This document shows, one piece after another, positions 11,608 through 23,301 of a DNA stretch of 64,000 nt (position 1 is its first letter; each line of letters opens with the position of its first letter). The translations under genes and the position numbers were made by a program. Below the pieces are notes generated by a model, which had not been told where the DNA came from, made no database searches, and saw nothing but the letters and a program-made list of their open reading frames with translations. This DNA comes from Isoetes taiwanensis. Taxonomy: Eukaryota; Streptophyta; Lycopodiopsida; Isoetales; Isoetaceae. The DNA lies in assembly GCA_021234155.1 (NCBI GenBank), contig JAJEKV010000050.1, forward strand, positions 3,047,842-3,111,841, written 5' to 3'.

Positions 11608-12012
11608 CTACCCTAGTTTTTTAAATAAATTACAAAGCATGATCACGCCATCTACCATTTCTACCGTAACCACATATAAACATCCAAAGGAAATATTGGT
11701 ACATTTCCTCCCGTCACTTGTAATCCACTGCTTGAGAAGAGTCATTAGCGAGGAATAGACCAAGATCATACCGGGAGGAAGTTTTTTCCTATCATGATTT
11801 GTAGTTAGCATCATGGATCTTGTATATACTTGGATAAATAAGATACTCGAGGGGTTAGAGAGGATATACAAACCTTCAGCTATCTCTTTTATCTGATTGA
11901 TTTGCATTATATAAGGCGTTGCCATTTCAATTACATTCAAAACAAATAATGATGCAAATGTCAACTCAAAGAAACTCATCCTAGTTAAATAGCATGCAAA
12001 ATGTACGCTCAT
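11608..12012 (-). pseudogene. Possible hAT transposase fragment (DUF659-like)
   Basis: This 134-residue open segment contains KKLPPGMILVYSSLMTLLKQ. It resembles the plant hAT block of the form ELxRPGxTRFATxFxTLxSL, and is followed by TSDGRK at the place where TSDEW is usual. Upstream, FVLNVIEMA is a weak match to the HCLNLxLEDI block. The BED finger and the C-terminal dimerisation domain are not seen. It is either a fragment of a dead hAT element or a chance match; a profile search is needed to separate these. Confidence 0.35.
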
Positions 12013-13930
12013 GCGTGTTTCCCATTTACCAAAATTCTCTTGAATTGCTTGGTAGTAATGCTTTCTTCCTAAATTCTAAATTGAAACTCATGGTGCTTGG
12101 ACGACAACAATTTTGAACGTGTGAAAAATAGTAGATGGCGTCCTTTATCGTAATCCTTTAATCCTTTATGCGTAGACATTATCACGGGTAATCTTTTTCT
12201 TGATCAAAAATAATTTTGCAATCAAATTACCTTTGTCACATCGATTTAACTTTGAATGTTAAGAAGAGCATCCATTGTAGCATCTTACTTGATCTAAAAT
12301 TTGAGAGAAGAACACCCATTGGGGCATCTTATTTAATCTAGTAAATTTGCTGGTATTTCTTAGTGAACTGAGGCACACAACAAAATCTATAGATAAATGT
12401 AAGTATTCCGCAGATGCCATATTCCATGAAGCCTTGCAAGGACATACGCTAGGATATGTCAGATATCTAAAACAACTTTGCTGCACAAATCAATGACAGA
12501 AGGTAGCAAGCTTTTCTAATGCTGATCTTTGAAAGATCAAAATGCCAATAAACCTCTTGATATTGAGATACTTCGATTTATTTAATCTTCGACCTTCTAA
12601 GCCTAAACCATGGTAGAAAACATAAATGGCACAATTCTAGGAACATGCCAAGGGAAAGGCTGTCACAATTGTATGTAAGAGATTTTTCTGTAGAGCCTAT
12701 CTATGGTGAATCATTTTCCTGTCATGTCATAATTACATTCTACTCACCTCCATATAATTCAGTAGTGTTATGTTCACTTTATCGCATTTGCATCATCTAT
12801 TTCTAGTGTTTATTGTCTATCTAAAATTTGAGCTATATGACCTTGTAGTTCAAGAGTTAATGGAGCTGCATACACCACCATAAGTCTCACCATCTAGTGC
12901 AGAATGTCCACTTTAAAAGTTGAAATTTACGGAACTTGCATAGCACGCATGGTGCGTCTCAGAGCATGGAAGAGTGTTCATATTACGTTCTCATGTACAT
13001 ACAAAAACACGCAAAGTACGCGATTGAAGCTTGATAATAGGCTGACATTTTTTGGCGAGCATATTCTACATGATTCTCTATCTTGGATCTAAATGCATGA
13101 CTCTCATATATCATATACCCACGTCATCCATAAGTATAGCTTTGAACATGTTTCTAATAAAAACATTGTTCTCTCATATATATAATAATTTAGACTCTTT
13201 TGATTCAATTAATACTGGCGATAGTAGTGCAACTAAGAGCAATTCTTATATCACTCCATTAGATAGCAGGTAGATCACGAATATCTAACGCCATTCATAA
13301 CGCACAAAATTGAATGGCGATTAAAGATACATCTTTTATAATGGCAATTTAAACTACATCATATAAGTAAGAAATTTCTTTCATGAAGTTTACGGGGCAT
13401 TCTATTGCGGATGGCTAGAAAAGTTTGCGTTTTCTTGTGAAGCATGAACTTTGAAAAATAGCATGAGTAGGTGTACAATGAGATAATGCTTATTTCACCC
13501 GACACTATCAATTAAAGCCAATTTGGCGACCTCGATGTGCATGTGGGTGGAGCCAACACGGTTTGGAGGCCCATAATTGGCCATTACAACCCCCAAGCGG
13601 TTTTTAAATTGGAACTCTAGACCTTACAATCCCCAGCCAGATGAAAGCTTACCCTTTTTTGCATGTAGGTACATGTTTTAGATTGTATCTCAACTTATAA
13701 AGACCAAGTTGACACGAAAATAGCTCTTACCATTTTGCATTTGATGATATGAGATGCATACTTGAGTGTAAGAAGACTCTTTGGAGGCTATGATAAGTGA
13801 CATCAAATGGGCAAATCAAATCCAAATCGTCATAACCAAATGCGTTGTAACATGTCCTCAAAACTTTGCTACATTCATTGATGACCCTGCGCTATTGTCG
13901 GTGATTTAATGTCATTATGTAAAATCTTGA
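12013..13930. other. AT-rich stretch, no gene recognised
   Basis: Short open frames occur on both strands (for example 12259-12486 minus and 12904-13092 plus), but none shows a motif I know. Composition is even and no repeats stand out. Confidence 0.5.
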
Positions 13931-13934
13931 AAAG

Positions 13935-14370
13935 ATCATGTACCATAGAGCAAAAATTCAACATCATGTGCAAATTATATAGCAACAATATAGCATGTCC
14001 TAATAACGCAGTATTACAACTCCAATTTCTAGCACAATCATGCAAGCTGCTCATTTGGACTTTCACGAAGTCGGAAAAGATGGAGCATACATCAATTGGA
14101 CTTAAAACGTAACACCTCACCGAAACCATTTACCAGCCGGATCTTTTCTGACGCTATACCTTTGAGGCACATCACGCTATAAGTATCTTGTTGCATGGCA
14201 AGAATGAATTCACAACATGGTCTATTAACACTACAACTACCTCCGGTTCTCGCATGATCATGAAAGTGCTCATCTGGACTTCTAAAACCCCTAAAGAAAC
14301 CCCACATGAATTAGAACCATTGCAAAACCCGGATCTTTTTACTAAATTGCACGATTGCTTGAGCACAGCA
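13935..14370. repeat. Diverged two-copy tandem repeat, about 220 bp
   Basis: Two segments align: one around 14010-14150 and one around 14220-14370. Shared anchors are a CTCATTTGGACTTTC / CTCATCTGGACTTCT pair (14051 and 14269) and a CCGGATCTTTT pair (14137 and 14328). In one forward frame both encode a similar short peptide (LLIWTFTKSEK versus VLIWTSKTPKE). This hints at an old coding or element-derived duplication. Confidence 0.5.
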
Positions 14371-16935
14371 GAATGCATGTCATTTGGGGTCTCCATAGTT
14401 AATGTACTTTCAGTTTTCTTTATTCAACTCAATAACAATATGGCTACAATCTATTGAATATAAACGCACAAAGCAAACATGGGACATAATCTTAGGGTAA
14501 TGGAGACATATACATCCTCACGTATTTAAGTCATTAGAAAACAAAAAGAAAAAGCTTACTCCAAACAAAATACATGTAATTTGGGATGATATAATCTTTT
14601 AGTTCCGCCATCCTATGCTATGATTTCTTCATACTAAGTATTAACGAGCCCATCAACTAAAACAACACTTTTTTAAAGAGGGAAATTGAAGGATCGACAT
14701 GTTCATACCTATAATCCAAGCTCTAAAACATAAAGTGGGTAGATATTTGAACTCCATCTTACAAATGGTCAAGAATTGAATGAAATGCATCAAAGTTTTT
14801 CTTAGCAATATGCAAATTTCTTAAAAATACTGACTTAAAACCTGTGAGCGTTGCTCCAGGTAGAGAGCTCTTGATGCATCAGGGGCCGAAATAATTCATA
14901 ACCATAATTCCAAATGTAGCAAAAACGTGCAATAAAGGCCATCATGAAGACACAACGACATAGAAAAAAGCTTATGATGCAGACCAAGAAGCGAAAGAAC
15001 AAAAGTTATGCAAAACCTATTTCTTTGTGACGACGATACACTTATGGTCTCATGCGGAAGCACAAATTTATGGAATAAAAGATAAAATGAGAATCAATGG
15101 TTGCTCAGAAGCATACCTTCTAACAATTACACATATAATCTCCAAGACATAATAGTCACAATGAAAAAGCATTGTAAACAACGGATAAGCTCACATAGCT
15201 CAAGGTCTTGTGAGCACAATCATGTGGGTAAATAACAAAAGATGTTTTAATGCGGACTTGAAAGGATTCTGAGAGATGGAATTAGAGCCCCATTTAAAAC
15301 TACATGCGGGGGTAGAACAAATCTGAACAAAGCCATAAATTTTGAATATCATCCACATATTTATTTTTAGCGGAGTGTGAGAGGCAAAATGCATGAATTT
15401 GAGGGGCTTCCTCTGCATAATCAAGGCATATGTGCTACTTATAAGCGTTGTATTATTTATGTGATAGAATGACAAAAGCAGCAGTAATCAAGTATCTGGA
15501 GAGAATAAACTAATGAAGTACCTCGAAACTGGCAAACTTTGAATAAGTGATCTCATGAATGAGCTCCAAATATTACTGTAGATCGAACTGTAGCTTCTAT
15601 ATGACCGGGATTCCACACAAAGCTGCAAAATAGCAGATAAAGTTGCAAAATAGCAGATTGGACCTTAATCTTATCTAATATCTGGTTTAAGCATGTAAAT
15701 TAATGTTGGGGGTTGAAAAGTAGAATGAGGAAACTCTGATTTTGATTAAACTTAGGTTTGGAAACGCGACGGATATACAATATCAAAAACAGAGAAGCTG
15801 ATTGGTCCATCCATCTGCGTTACAAAAGCAATGCTATAGCATTGGGGATTGCACAGAGATAAGAAAGAACCACTATTTTTGTCTTCCATGGGCCGCTCAT
15901 GCCGATTCCTCCATCATCCTAAGTTCGTCTAGCCTAATCCACGCATTCATATCCAAAAACTAGAAATCATACCAAAAAAACCTTTCTCGATTTTTGGGCA
16001 GTCGGGAATATTTCTTGGCAACTAAAACCATTAAAACCTTAGGAAACTAACCTAGAAAACAAATCTAAAAAGTTTCCACTTGACGAAAAAACCGAATTTA
16101 AACAATAGGATATGCATTTCAACATAATTTTGAAATAATGGACATTGATTATTATTGGATGACAATTCATAGTCCAAAATCAACTCATCACTCGCTTTGA
16201 GTGTTCTTATGGCCATTACCATGAGAAATCGCTTAGATGCCTTTGCTATGAACTCCTCACGATCATTACTTCTTTCCTCAAGTATACAATTGATTGTCTT
16301 TATTACTACCACAACTATTTATCAACCTTGCTATATTGCCATGTTCTTCAACGTGACCATCGATGAAGGTCCTCTTATCCTCCCTACGGTCCAACCTCGT
16401 CTCCATGGTGTATGTATTGCTATTGCGACCCATATCCATGCATCATCTTGAGCAGATAATAAGTTAGTGCCTCCCACTCCTAATGCATTATATTAGGCCT
16501 CCGCGTTCATGTGAAAGGAATAACTGTACCAAAGCGAACATGAACATCTTGGGCAATGAATAACCCTTTTTCGGCACCAGGGATTGTTGACTATTTTATA
16601 ACATATCAACGACCCCAATAACTGATTTCCTCACCTAAACTCGGTAATAGACCCAATCTTCTGCGTATGCGTTATTAATTTCTCAATGTCATGAGGCATA
16701 ACTAACTAGATCGGGTATATCACAATTTATAGCATAATTTCTACTTCCACTAGCAACATCCATCACATAGCTTATATAGTCTATATGAGAATTACTTTCT
16801 ACATGAGAATCCATCTCATCATCAGCCTTTATGTGCCTCAAAAATTAATTGTAGCTTGTTGTGTTGAAGGCTGTTAGAATACAAATAGATATATTTTATA
16901 ATACAAGCAAGAAGTAATGTGCATATTCTAATGGT
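14371..16935. other. AT-rich stretch, nothing recognised
   Basis: I read both strands without finding transposon motifs, RNA genes or clear repeats. Small open frames (15200-15475 minus, 16052-16312 minus, 16197-16451 plus) have no recognisable domain. Confidence 0.5.
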
Positions 16936-16939
16936 TGAT

Positions 16940-17068
16940 GATAGATAGATAGATGAATGAATGGAGTAGGTAGATAGGTAGGTAGGTGGTAGGTAGGTAG
17001 GTAGGTAGGTAGGTAGGTAGGTAGGTAGGTAGGTAGGTAGGTACTAGGTAGGTAGGTAGATAGATAGA
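16940..17068 (+). repeat. (GATA)n/(TAGG)n microsatellite
   Basis: GATA and GAAT units pass into about 20 TAGG units with a few interruptions, then back to GATA at the end. The Leu-Pro-Thr-Tyr repeat frame on the opposite strand is a translation artefact of this array. Confidence 0.95.
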
Positions 17069-17466
17069 CTGTGATAAAACCAAACAAAGGGGGTTACTAA
17101 CCTATCCCTCGGGGTGGAGCCAGTTATGGGTATACCAAAGCGAGCTACAAAGTTCTGCAGAGCTTTCCATTAGGCACCAAATGACAAAGATGCAGCTCGT
17201 CATAAGTAGGCAATGATTATGTTAGCCCACACAAGATGCACACCAACATACTTCAAACTCACGGCTGACTGTGTCACACAGGAGAAGCGTGATGTGCACT
17301 AGGATCTAGCATACCTGCATCAACAAGCTCTTTCAATCTTATTCTCCTAGTGGTTGCAGATGGCGCCTAGGAGAGAAGCTCAATGCCTCAAGCACCCAGA
17401 AGCTCAAATGGGCGCCCTAGAAGAACTCAAATTGCAAGTTTTCAACGGCTATATTTACTAAAACTC
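17069..17466. other. Unassigned spacer
   Basis: No recognised coding sequence. Near 17350-17420 two similar short stretches (AGAAGCTCAATG, AGAAGCTCAAATG, with GGCGCC nearby) occur, too short to interpret. Confidence 0.4.
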
Positions 17467-17748
17467 TTTGTAACGTGTTACAAAATAGTTATATTTGTCA
17501 CACATTGCAATTGAGACTTGTAATGCATTACAGATTTTAATGCTTGTCACACGTTACAGATTTAATTTGTAATCCATTACACAAATATTTGCCACACGAT
17601 ACAAACATGTTTATACAAAATTTAGTAACACGTTACAAGTATACAAGGTGTGCCACACATTACAAAATACAATGTTGTCTATCACAGGTGACAAATCTAA
17701 AATTGCGTTGCAAATCAATATGCATTACAAATCAATACGTTACAAACC
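17467..17748 (+). repeat. Array of about 12 alternating imperfect palindromes
   Basis: Two related motifs alternate. Type A is near TTGTAAYGYRTTACA (17468, 17517, 17566, 17621). Type B is near TTGYCACACRTTACA (17494, 17543, 17588, 17647). Shorter, weaker units follow at about 17674, 17700, 17717 and 17734. The A-to-A spacing is 49, 49 and about 55 bp and the B-to-B spacing 49, 45 and 59 bp, so the repeat is a dimer of about 49 bp. Type A is nearly self-complementary (first unit TTGTAACGTGTTACAA). Confidence 0.8.
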
Positions 17749-17880
17749 CCCATTAACCCTTGTAGTGCGTTCACACAATAAGAACCAATGCTCAATACTC
17801 TCAATCCTTTGCTGATATAGAGGACAGAGCTCTGGGATATCTATGGATTACTTGCCACCACAAACTGCCACCTTTGGATG

Positions 17881-18018
17881 AAGCAACTTATCACCTATGT
17901 CCAAACACTTTTCCACTGTGAACAATGTTTAAAACGAAACGGCCATGGTAAGCAACTTATCACCTATGTCCAAACACTTTTCCACTGTGAACAATGTTTA
18001 AAACGAAACGGCCATGGT
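17881..18018 (+). repeat. Perfect 69-bp tandem duplication
   Basis: The segment 17881-17949 is repeated without a mismatch at 17950-18018. The period is 23 codons, so a 77-residue forward frame (17878-18111) repeats a peptide starting KQLITYVQTLFHCEQC. Neighbouring sequence is degenerate, so the perfect identity is striking. It implies a recent event or an assembly artefact. I do not call the frame a gene. Confidence 0.95.
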
Positions 18019-19640
18019 GATGGCGGCGATGTGATTTATGGAATCCTCATAACCGCGCTCCAGGACTCGTTTTGTGATCTTTGTGGTTGGATTTGGAAAG
18101 CTCTTCGATGATCCTTCTTTTTGCACATATTTTTCTTTGGTTTTGCTTGCTGTGTTTGGGGGCCGGATTTGATCCCTATTTGCGGCCTTACACTGGCACG
18201 TAAACCCACGAGAGCATGGTGATGGTGGTGGTCTGCCGCAAGTTTGGGCTGGAGAGGGTGGGCGGGGATTACCGTGTAGGAGGATCTTTGCGAGGAAGGA
18301 AAGAAGGGAGACAGGATATATCCAAAACCTGCGTCGGCAACTGGATCTTCAAAGAGGCCAATTCTTAGCGGGATGTATCGATTAGGCGTGATTGTAGTTC
18401 GGGAGCGGCTTTTGGGGTCGGGTAGGATGGAGAATAGAGAGGTGGTGCCTGACTCGAAGTACCCACCTTTGGAGTCACGTAACTTTGCCATCCTTGGTTG
18501 GTGTGAGATGAGTGATGTCTTTGGGAGGACCCTTTCATATATCTGCTGACTTCTCGAGGTGGTGCCTCAAGCCTTACGAGCCTCAACTCCTCATGCATGG
18601 AAGGTAATGACACTTTGTTGCTAGTCTTTCTAGGTCTAGCTTTTTGATTGGATTAGGCAGCAGTTGCAAGCTGAGAAAGTCTTGAGAGAAAAAGTTCCCA
18701 GGGTAGCCCGGAGAGCCTTTGCTTATCTTAAGCGGGGAATAATAAGAAGGATTTACTTGACAAGTTTTAAATCATTACCTCACATTTGTGAAATCAATCA
18801 CCCGGAAGCATGTAAGTCGTTTGAGGCGAAATCCTTTGTACCCAGTTGGACTCTTTCTTTCAGAAGCTCCCATAGCCATAGCTCCCCACTTAGAATTGAC
18901 CCCAACGAGAAAAGCTTCACAACTATGGAGGCCCAGGCACTTAGGCCTCTAAATTTTTATTTTCCCTTTGTTTTAAGCGAGAGCATGGTCTAGCATTCAA
19001 GCTCCCTCGATCGTGAACAAGAGAAAGAAAGGAAGCGGATGAAAGAATCACAGTCAAAGGATCCAGTCGAATCAAAAATGAAAGGTGGAGATCACGAAAA
19101 GATCAGTGAGAGAAAGAAGGGCGGATCCTCCTTTATGCGGCCGAGATCCTCCAGCATTTCCCCTTCTTGCAGTGCAGAAGCGAGTGGTTGCGCGTCCTCT
19201 CATCGCTATTTCCCACCATGTGGATAAAGGCCCGGCCGGATGGCGCCATGTGAAACGCCAGCCGGATGAAGCCCAATGGTCAGGCCGGACTTGGATATGG
19301 CGGATTTGGGCGCCACTGTGGCCTTCATACGCGAAGAACAGCAGGCAAATAATCCGCGAGGAATGCGGCTGACCCGAACAAGAAACCTTGCTCATTTTGA
19401 ATCGCCTTACCGTACGAGAAGGATGAAGAAGAACCTCGGGGGCTTGGCCGGAGGAAGAGTGCGACTTCAGTCTTTATATATAGCTCTTATTGCCTTCTAG
19501 CTCAAATCAAACTAAAAGCAGAGCACTCAAATCTCCCAAAATCTCTTATGCTACTTAACTCCATGATTTGCTCCTTTCCGAGGCTCTAGCGAGCAGGCCA
19601 CCAGAATCTTGCATTTACATGGTCTTGAGAAGAATCAGTT
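18019..19640. other. Moderately GC-rich region, possible LTR or promoter
   Basis: No coding domain is recognised. A TATA-like TTTATATATA at 19473-19482 follows a GC-rich stretch (19130-19450), as in many plant LTRs and promoters. I found no matching second LTR, PBS or polypurine tract, so it stays unassigned. The 151-residue minus frame at 18036-18491 has no recognisable motif. Confidence 0.35.
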
Positions 19641-19647
19641 GGGCTTG

Positions 19648-19715
19648 GATCTTGGATTGGAACTTGGCGAGATCTTGGATTGGAGAAACAGTACAGGCCG
19701 AGATCTTGGATTGGA
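19648..19715 (+). repeat. Three copies of GATCTTGGATTGGA
   Basis: Identical 14-mers lie at 19648, 19671 and 19702, spaced 23 and 31 bp. They lie about 170-240 bp downstream of the TATA-like element. Confidence 0.85.
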
Positions 19716-20324
19716 GCTTCTGCAGCTGGCGGGGTCTTGAAGAACCTACAAATTGCAAACCCGATTAGGTAAAAGAATCACGCAAAGGCGGAGGAGTTGC
19801 TCGGATATGCTAATCAGCCGAGCAGCATTTAGGGCTTCAAGATCTTGCGAACTTGGAATGTCGGCCGGGAGTCCCAGTGAGGGGAGTACGGAGCAGGTAC
19901 GCCTTAGCGAGCTTGGGCTACTTGAACTTGAAATTTCAGCTATAGGAACTAGTCGGTGAGCTGCGGAGGAAGTGAGAGTTGGGCTGCCATAGCCAGGAGC
20001 TTTCAGTGCAAAGCCCGTCTGTTCTTAGGGCCAAGACTTAGAGTTACATCTCTCAGCCTCCATAGCTTGGTGAGAGCAGAGCCCAAATCTCCTGTGGCCT
20101 AGCAGTGCAGGGGAGAAGAACATGGGCGATGCCCTTTCACTTTCTTTGCAAGATGTGTGGAAATGTGGAAGCAATGGCGGTATGTTATAGTTACCCATAT
20201 CCCGCGGCATACTTATCCCGGTTCCTCGAGGTTATAAGCGTCAGTAAACTCGATCAAATTGGAAGCTCATCAAATGTGTTTCCAATTCTCGACTCACTAG
20301 TAGGAAAGAGGAGAATGATTTATA
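19716..20324. other. Unassigned spacer
   Basis: The sequence is mixed in composition with several short open frames on both strands. None has a recognisable motif. Confidence 0.4.
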
Positions 20325-20405
20325 TTTTTTTATTAGTTATTTATTTAATTAAATTAAATTAAATTATTTATTTTATTAGTTATTTATTTGGTATTCTAAT
20401 TAAAT
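20325..20405. repeat. AT-only tract with (AAATT)n
   Basis: Almost pure A/T, with AATTA units at the centre flanked by two copies of TTTTATTAGTTATTTATTT. It may be the tail of a LINE like those elsewhere in this window, but no LINE 3' UTR is recognisable before it. Confidence 0.7.
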
Positions 20406-20410
20406 TTATG

Positions 20411-20733
20411 CCCCAGTCACACACTGCCACCTTCCCCCTTGCCCCCTCTTCTCCCTTGCCTTACTTGCTGCCCTTGCTGCCTTCTCCCCCTTGCCCCTTG
20501 CCCCTTCTCCACTTGCACTTTTCCCTTGCCCCTTCCTTCCCTTCTTCTCCTTTTTCCCTTCGGTTCCCCTTGCCCTTGCCTCTTTGCCCCTTCTTCTCAC
20601 TTTACCTCTTCTTCTCCTTCCTTGTATGCCCCTCCCCTTCGTTCCCCTTGCCTCTTTGCCCTTCTTCTCCCTTGCCCTTCTTCTCCTTCCCCTTCCTTCC
20701 CCTTCCCTTGCCCTCCCCCTTTCGATCTCACCT
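20411..20733 (+). repeat. 320-bp polypyrimidine tract (CCCTTGCC-like units)
   Basis: The plus strand is almost entirely C and T, built from variants of CCCTTGCCCCTT and CTTCTTCTCC. All three forward frames stay open for 87-119 residues, giving Leu/Pro/Ser/Phe-rich translations that are composition artefacts. Long pyrimidine-purine tracts can form triplex DNA. Confidence 0.9.
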
Positions 20734-21839
20734 CGCTCAGCTTTAGGGCTTTGAGTCCATTTTTAGTGAGTCCCAAGTTCAAGATTTGTCCACTTTAATT
20801 AAATGCGACTTATGTCGCGGTGTCTGAGAGGGGAATTTGCGTTTGCATCTTGGTGTTAGGCCATTTCAGAGGCCTTTTGGATATCTGAAGGCTTAGGTGT
20901 GGCCTCACAATTTCCGGTTTAAAAATTTTGCAGGGTTGCCTCCATATGTGACCACGAAGTCTACGGGTAATAATTTTTTCTTATTATGGATTTGATTACG
21001 GGGCCCACGGTGGGCTGATTGGTCTGCGCATGGAGTGCTTGCGTATGGGAGGGCCTATGTTTGTTCAACGGTAACCGGTTTCTCTTACTTGCTGGAGCTG
21101 CTGCGGTTAGAGTGCCATGTTGGCTTCAATCCGGGATGCGCCTCGGAGATGATGGTGCACATTTCTACCAGTGGCCATGGCAGGAACTCATAAGCGCGCT
21201 GGTGGTTTGCCGGGATATGTGTGTTGGGCGATGAGATAGATACCTCAGTCTTGTAGTTAAAGTACGGTGATTTTGTTCTTACTTCGGTTTGAACTTTCGA
21301 TAGGGAGGCACGGCGTGTTTCGCGGGTTGCAGGCCTCGGCCTCACCATTTAAGCGGTAGAGCAGTGTTTGGTTAGCCGCCCTTTACTTCCTGCACTTATT
21401 CCCCAATATTTGAAAATTTGACGAATTAGGCCGATCAGAACACAACTTGAACCCTCCTCTTTCACGTATGGTAGATCCGAAGTCTGGAGACTTACCTGAT
21501 TGAAGGTTGTGAGAAAAAGGAAGGAACATGTAATTCATTTCTAAGGCTCGGGGTGAGCTCCTCAAGAGAGTCCCACTTATTATGGAGTCGCCCTCTCCAA
21601 GTGGTCGAATAAGTGATTAATCGGAGTAGTCGAACTTTTCTTCACAAATTGCGATGAGTATTCAAACATGAGGCTTCTAGGGATCCACTGGACCAACAGT
21701 ACACAGCGTGCGGGATGAAATTCCTATCTTGGGGATGAAGCGTCGTCCTCAGAATAGCCGAGCAAAATTAGCCGCCGTGTGAAGAATCGCGGTCAGATAT
21801 CTTGTGTTTTAAGGAGCATAAATGCTGCCGGTGATAATA

Positions 21840-22150
21840 CCAATTCAATGAATGTCTTGGTGTGGTGGGTACTGGCTTTGCTCTATGTGGCGGGGCGGAG
21901 GTGCGTTGTTGAAAATGGAGTTGTACATGTAACGCAAACACAGAGATCAATTTGGGCGTTAGGCAGCGTTAAAACGGAAGGCAGTCCAGAATAAGGAACT
22001 GAATGTGTAATACCAATTAGGCGCTTTCGGAGATTGCTTATAGGCACGTTGATAAAACAATCCCTTTGGTATTCTACGTTTTATCTGGGTGACTTTAACA
22101 TGGGTAGGAGCTCGGAAGACGAGCATAATTATTAGTTGAATATTTGGCAT
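21840..22150 (+). pseudogene. L1 endonuclease fragment
   Basis: One frame reads VVENGVVHVTQTQRSIWALG (about 21905-21965), similar to the middle of plant L1 apurinic-type endonucleases. Another frame reads YLGDFNM at 22082-22102, containing the conserved GDFN (22088-22099), whose Asp and Asn are catalytic in the family. The N-terminal SWNxRG block and the C-terminal SDHxP block are not secure. It is inactive because of frameshifts. Confidence 0.65.
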
Positions 22151-23301
22151 TAGGGGTTTTGGCGTGACTGATGACTTAGGTTTGTCACCGGGGATAGGGT
22201 TTAACGGGGCTTCAGGATTCGAATTTTACTTAGTTACAATCATTGGGGCAGGGCATGGTAGGGCATACTCTAAAGGTAGGATGGGTTGCTTCGCTCAGAG
22301 TCTTAGATTCTCTCCAACCACTAAATTAGATATTACATTCCCTAAATACGATGCATAGATCATTCCATTGCAAAATTTCCTCAGGGGACGGTTTTGCTTT
22401 CTTTACAAGCTTTAGTGAGTCGGTTCGGCAGAACATGAAGCTCATTTGGCGTGATCATTCGCCAGGATAAGCGGAATACGGTACGGCCGGTCCTTTCGAT
22501 TCTGAAAAGAATAGAAGCTGAGCAAAAGCTTTGGCGCAGTACGGTTGGATGTGCCTTATCATGCGGGCCAGGTCTCTTAGAAATGCAGATCTCCCGATAA
22601 TACGTAAGCCAGCAATTCTTCATGGGATGGGGTTAGGGAGGCCAAAATTCTCCTTGAGGCCGGTCATGGGTTTGGCGTGGCGCAAACGATCGACACTAGT
22701 ATTTTCCAGAGCAGCGCTGAAGAAGTAAATGGCCCTGAACCATAGATTACCTGAAAGTGTGCGGCAACGGATGCTGTCAGGCGCGCTATGATATTTTTCA
22801 GGAAACCCGCTTCCACTCTGAGTGTTTTAAAGGCAGGTGGCTGAGTGGCCAAAGTCTTGTTGCCAAAGAGGCTGTGAGGAGCTTAGAGGATTGTGAGGTA
22901 GGGGAGTTGGGGGTCATCGCGTGTGAAACGGACAGTGTGCTATGGATTGAATGGAATACGATTGGAGTTTTTAGAGTAACAGGAATGGGTGGGGACTAGT
23001 GGTAGAGGTGTGTGGTCTTTTTGAGGGGCCTTCAAATTAATCCTCTGAATCTGAGTTGTATTTCATATACCCAAAGTGTAAGCATCCTAAAACCATCAAT
23101 AGTAGGGGGCTATTTTCACATTTGTGCGTTGTATGATAAATTACTAAGACTTTGTTTGAAGACAAGCAATTACTAGTTCACGCCGATGAGTGCGGCGGTG
23201 GTTTTATACCACCGGTGGGTGGCAACTGCATAATGGCCATTTTTAGCGCAGAAGTACGTGGAAACTAAATACAGGATGAAATTTGCCGAACTTCTTAAAA
23301 T

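Noticed and set aside
16896-17087. Minus-strand frame of Leu-Pro-Thr-Tyr repeats
   Set aside because: Direct translation of the TAGG microsatellite; no evidence of a protein.
17467-17748. CRISPR-like array
   Set aside because: Spacers are short and not distinct, repeats are degenerate, and the surrounding DNA is plant nuclear sequence.
18036-18491. 151-residue minus frame as a gene
   Set aside because: No domain, biased composition with a His run from a simple repeat, and overlap with the duplicated segment region; no support beyond length.
20408-20798. Overlapping forward frames rich in Pro/Leu/Ser/Phe and a Lys/Glu/Arg/Gly-rich minus frame
   Set aside because: All frames of a stop-poor polypyrimidine tract stay open by composition alone.
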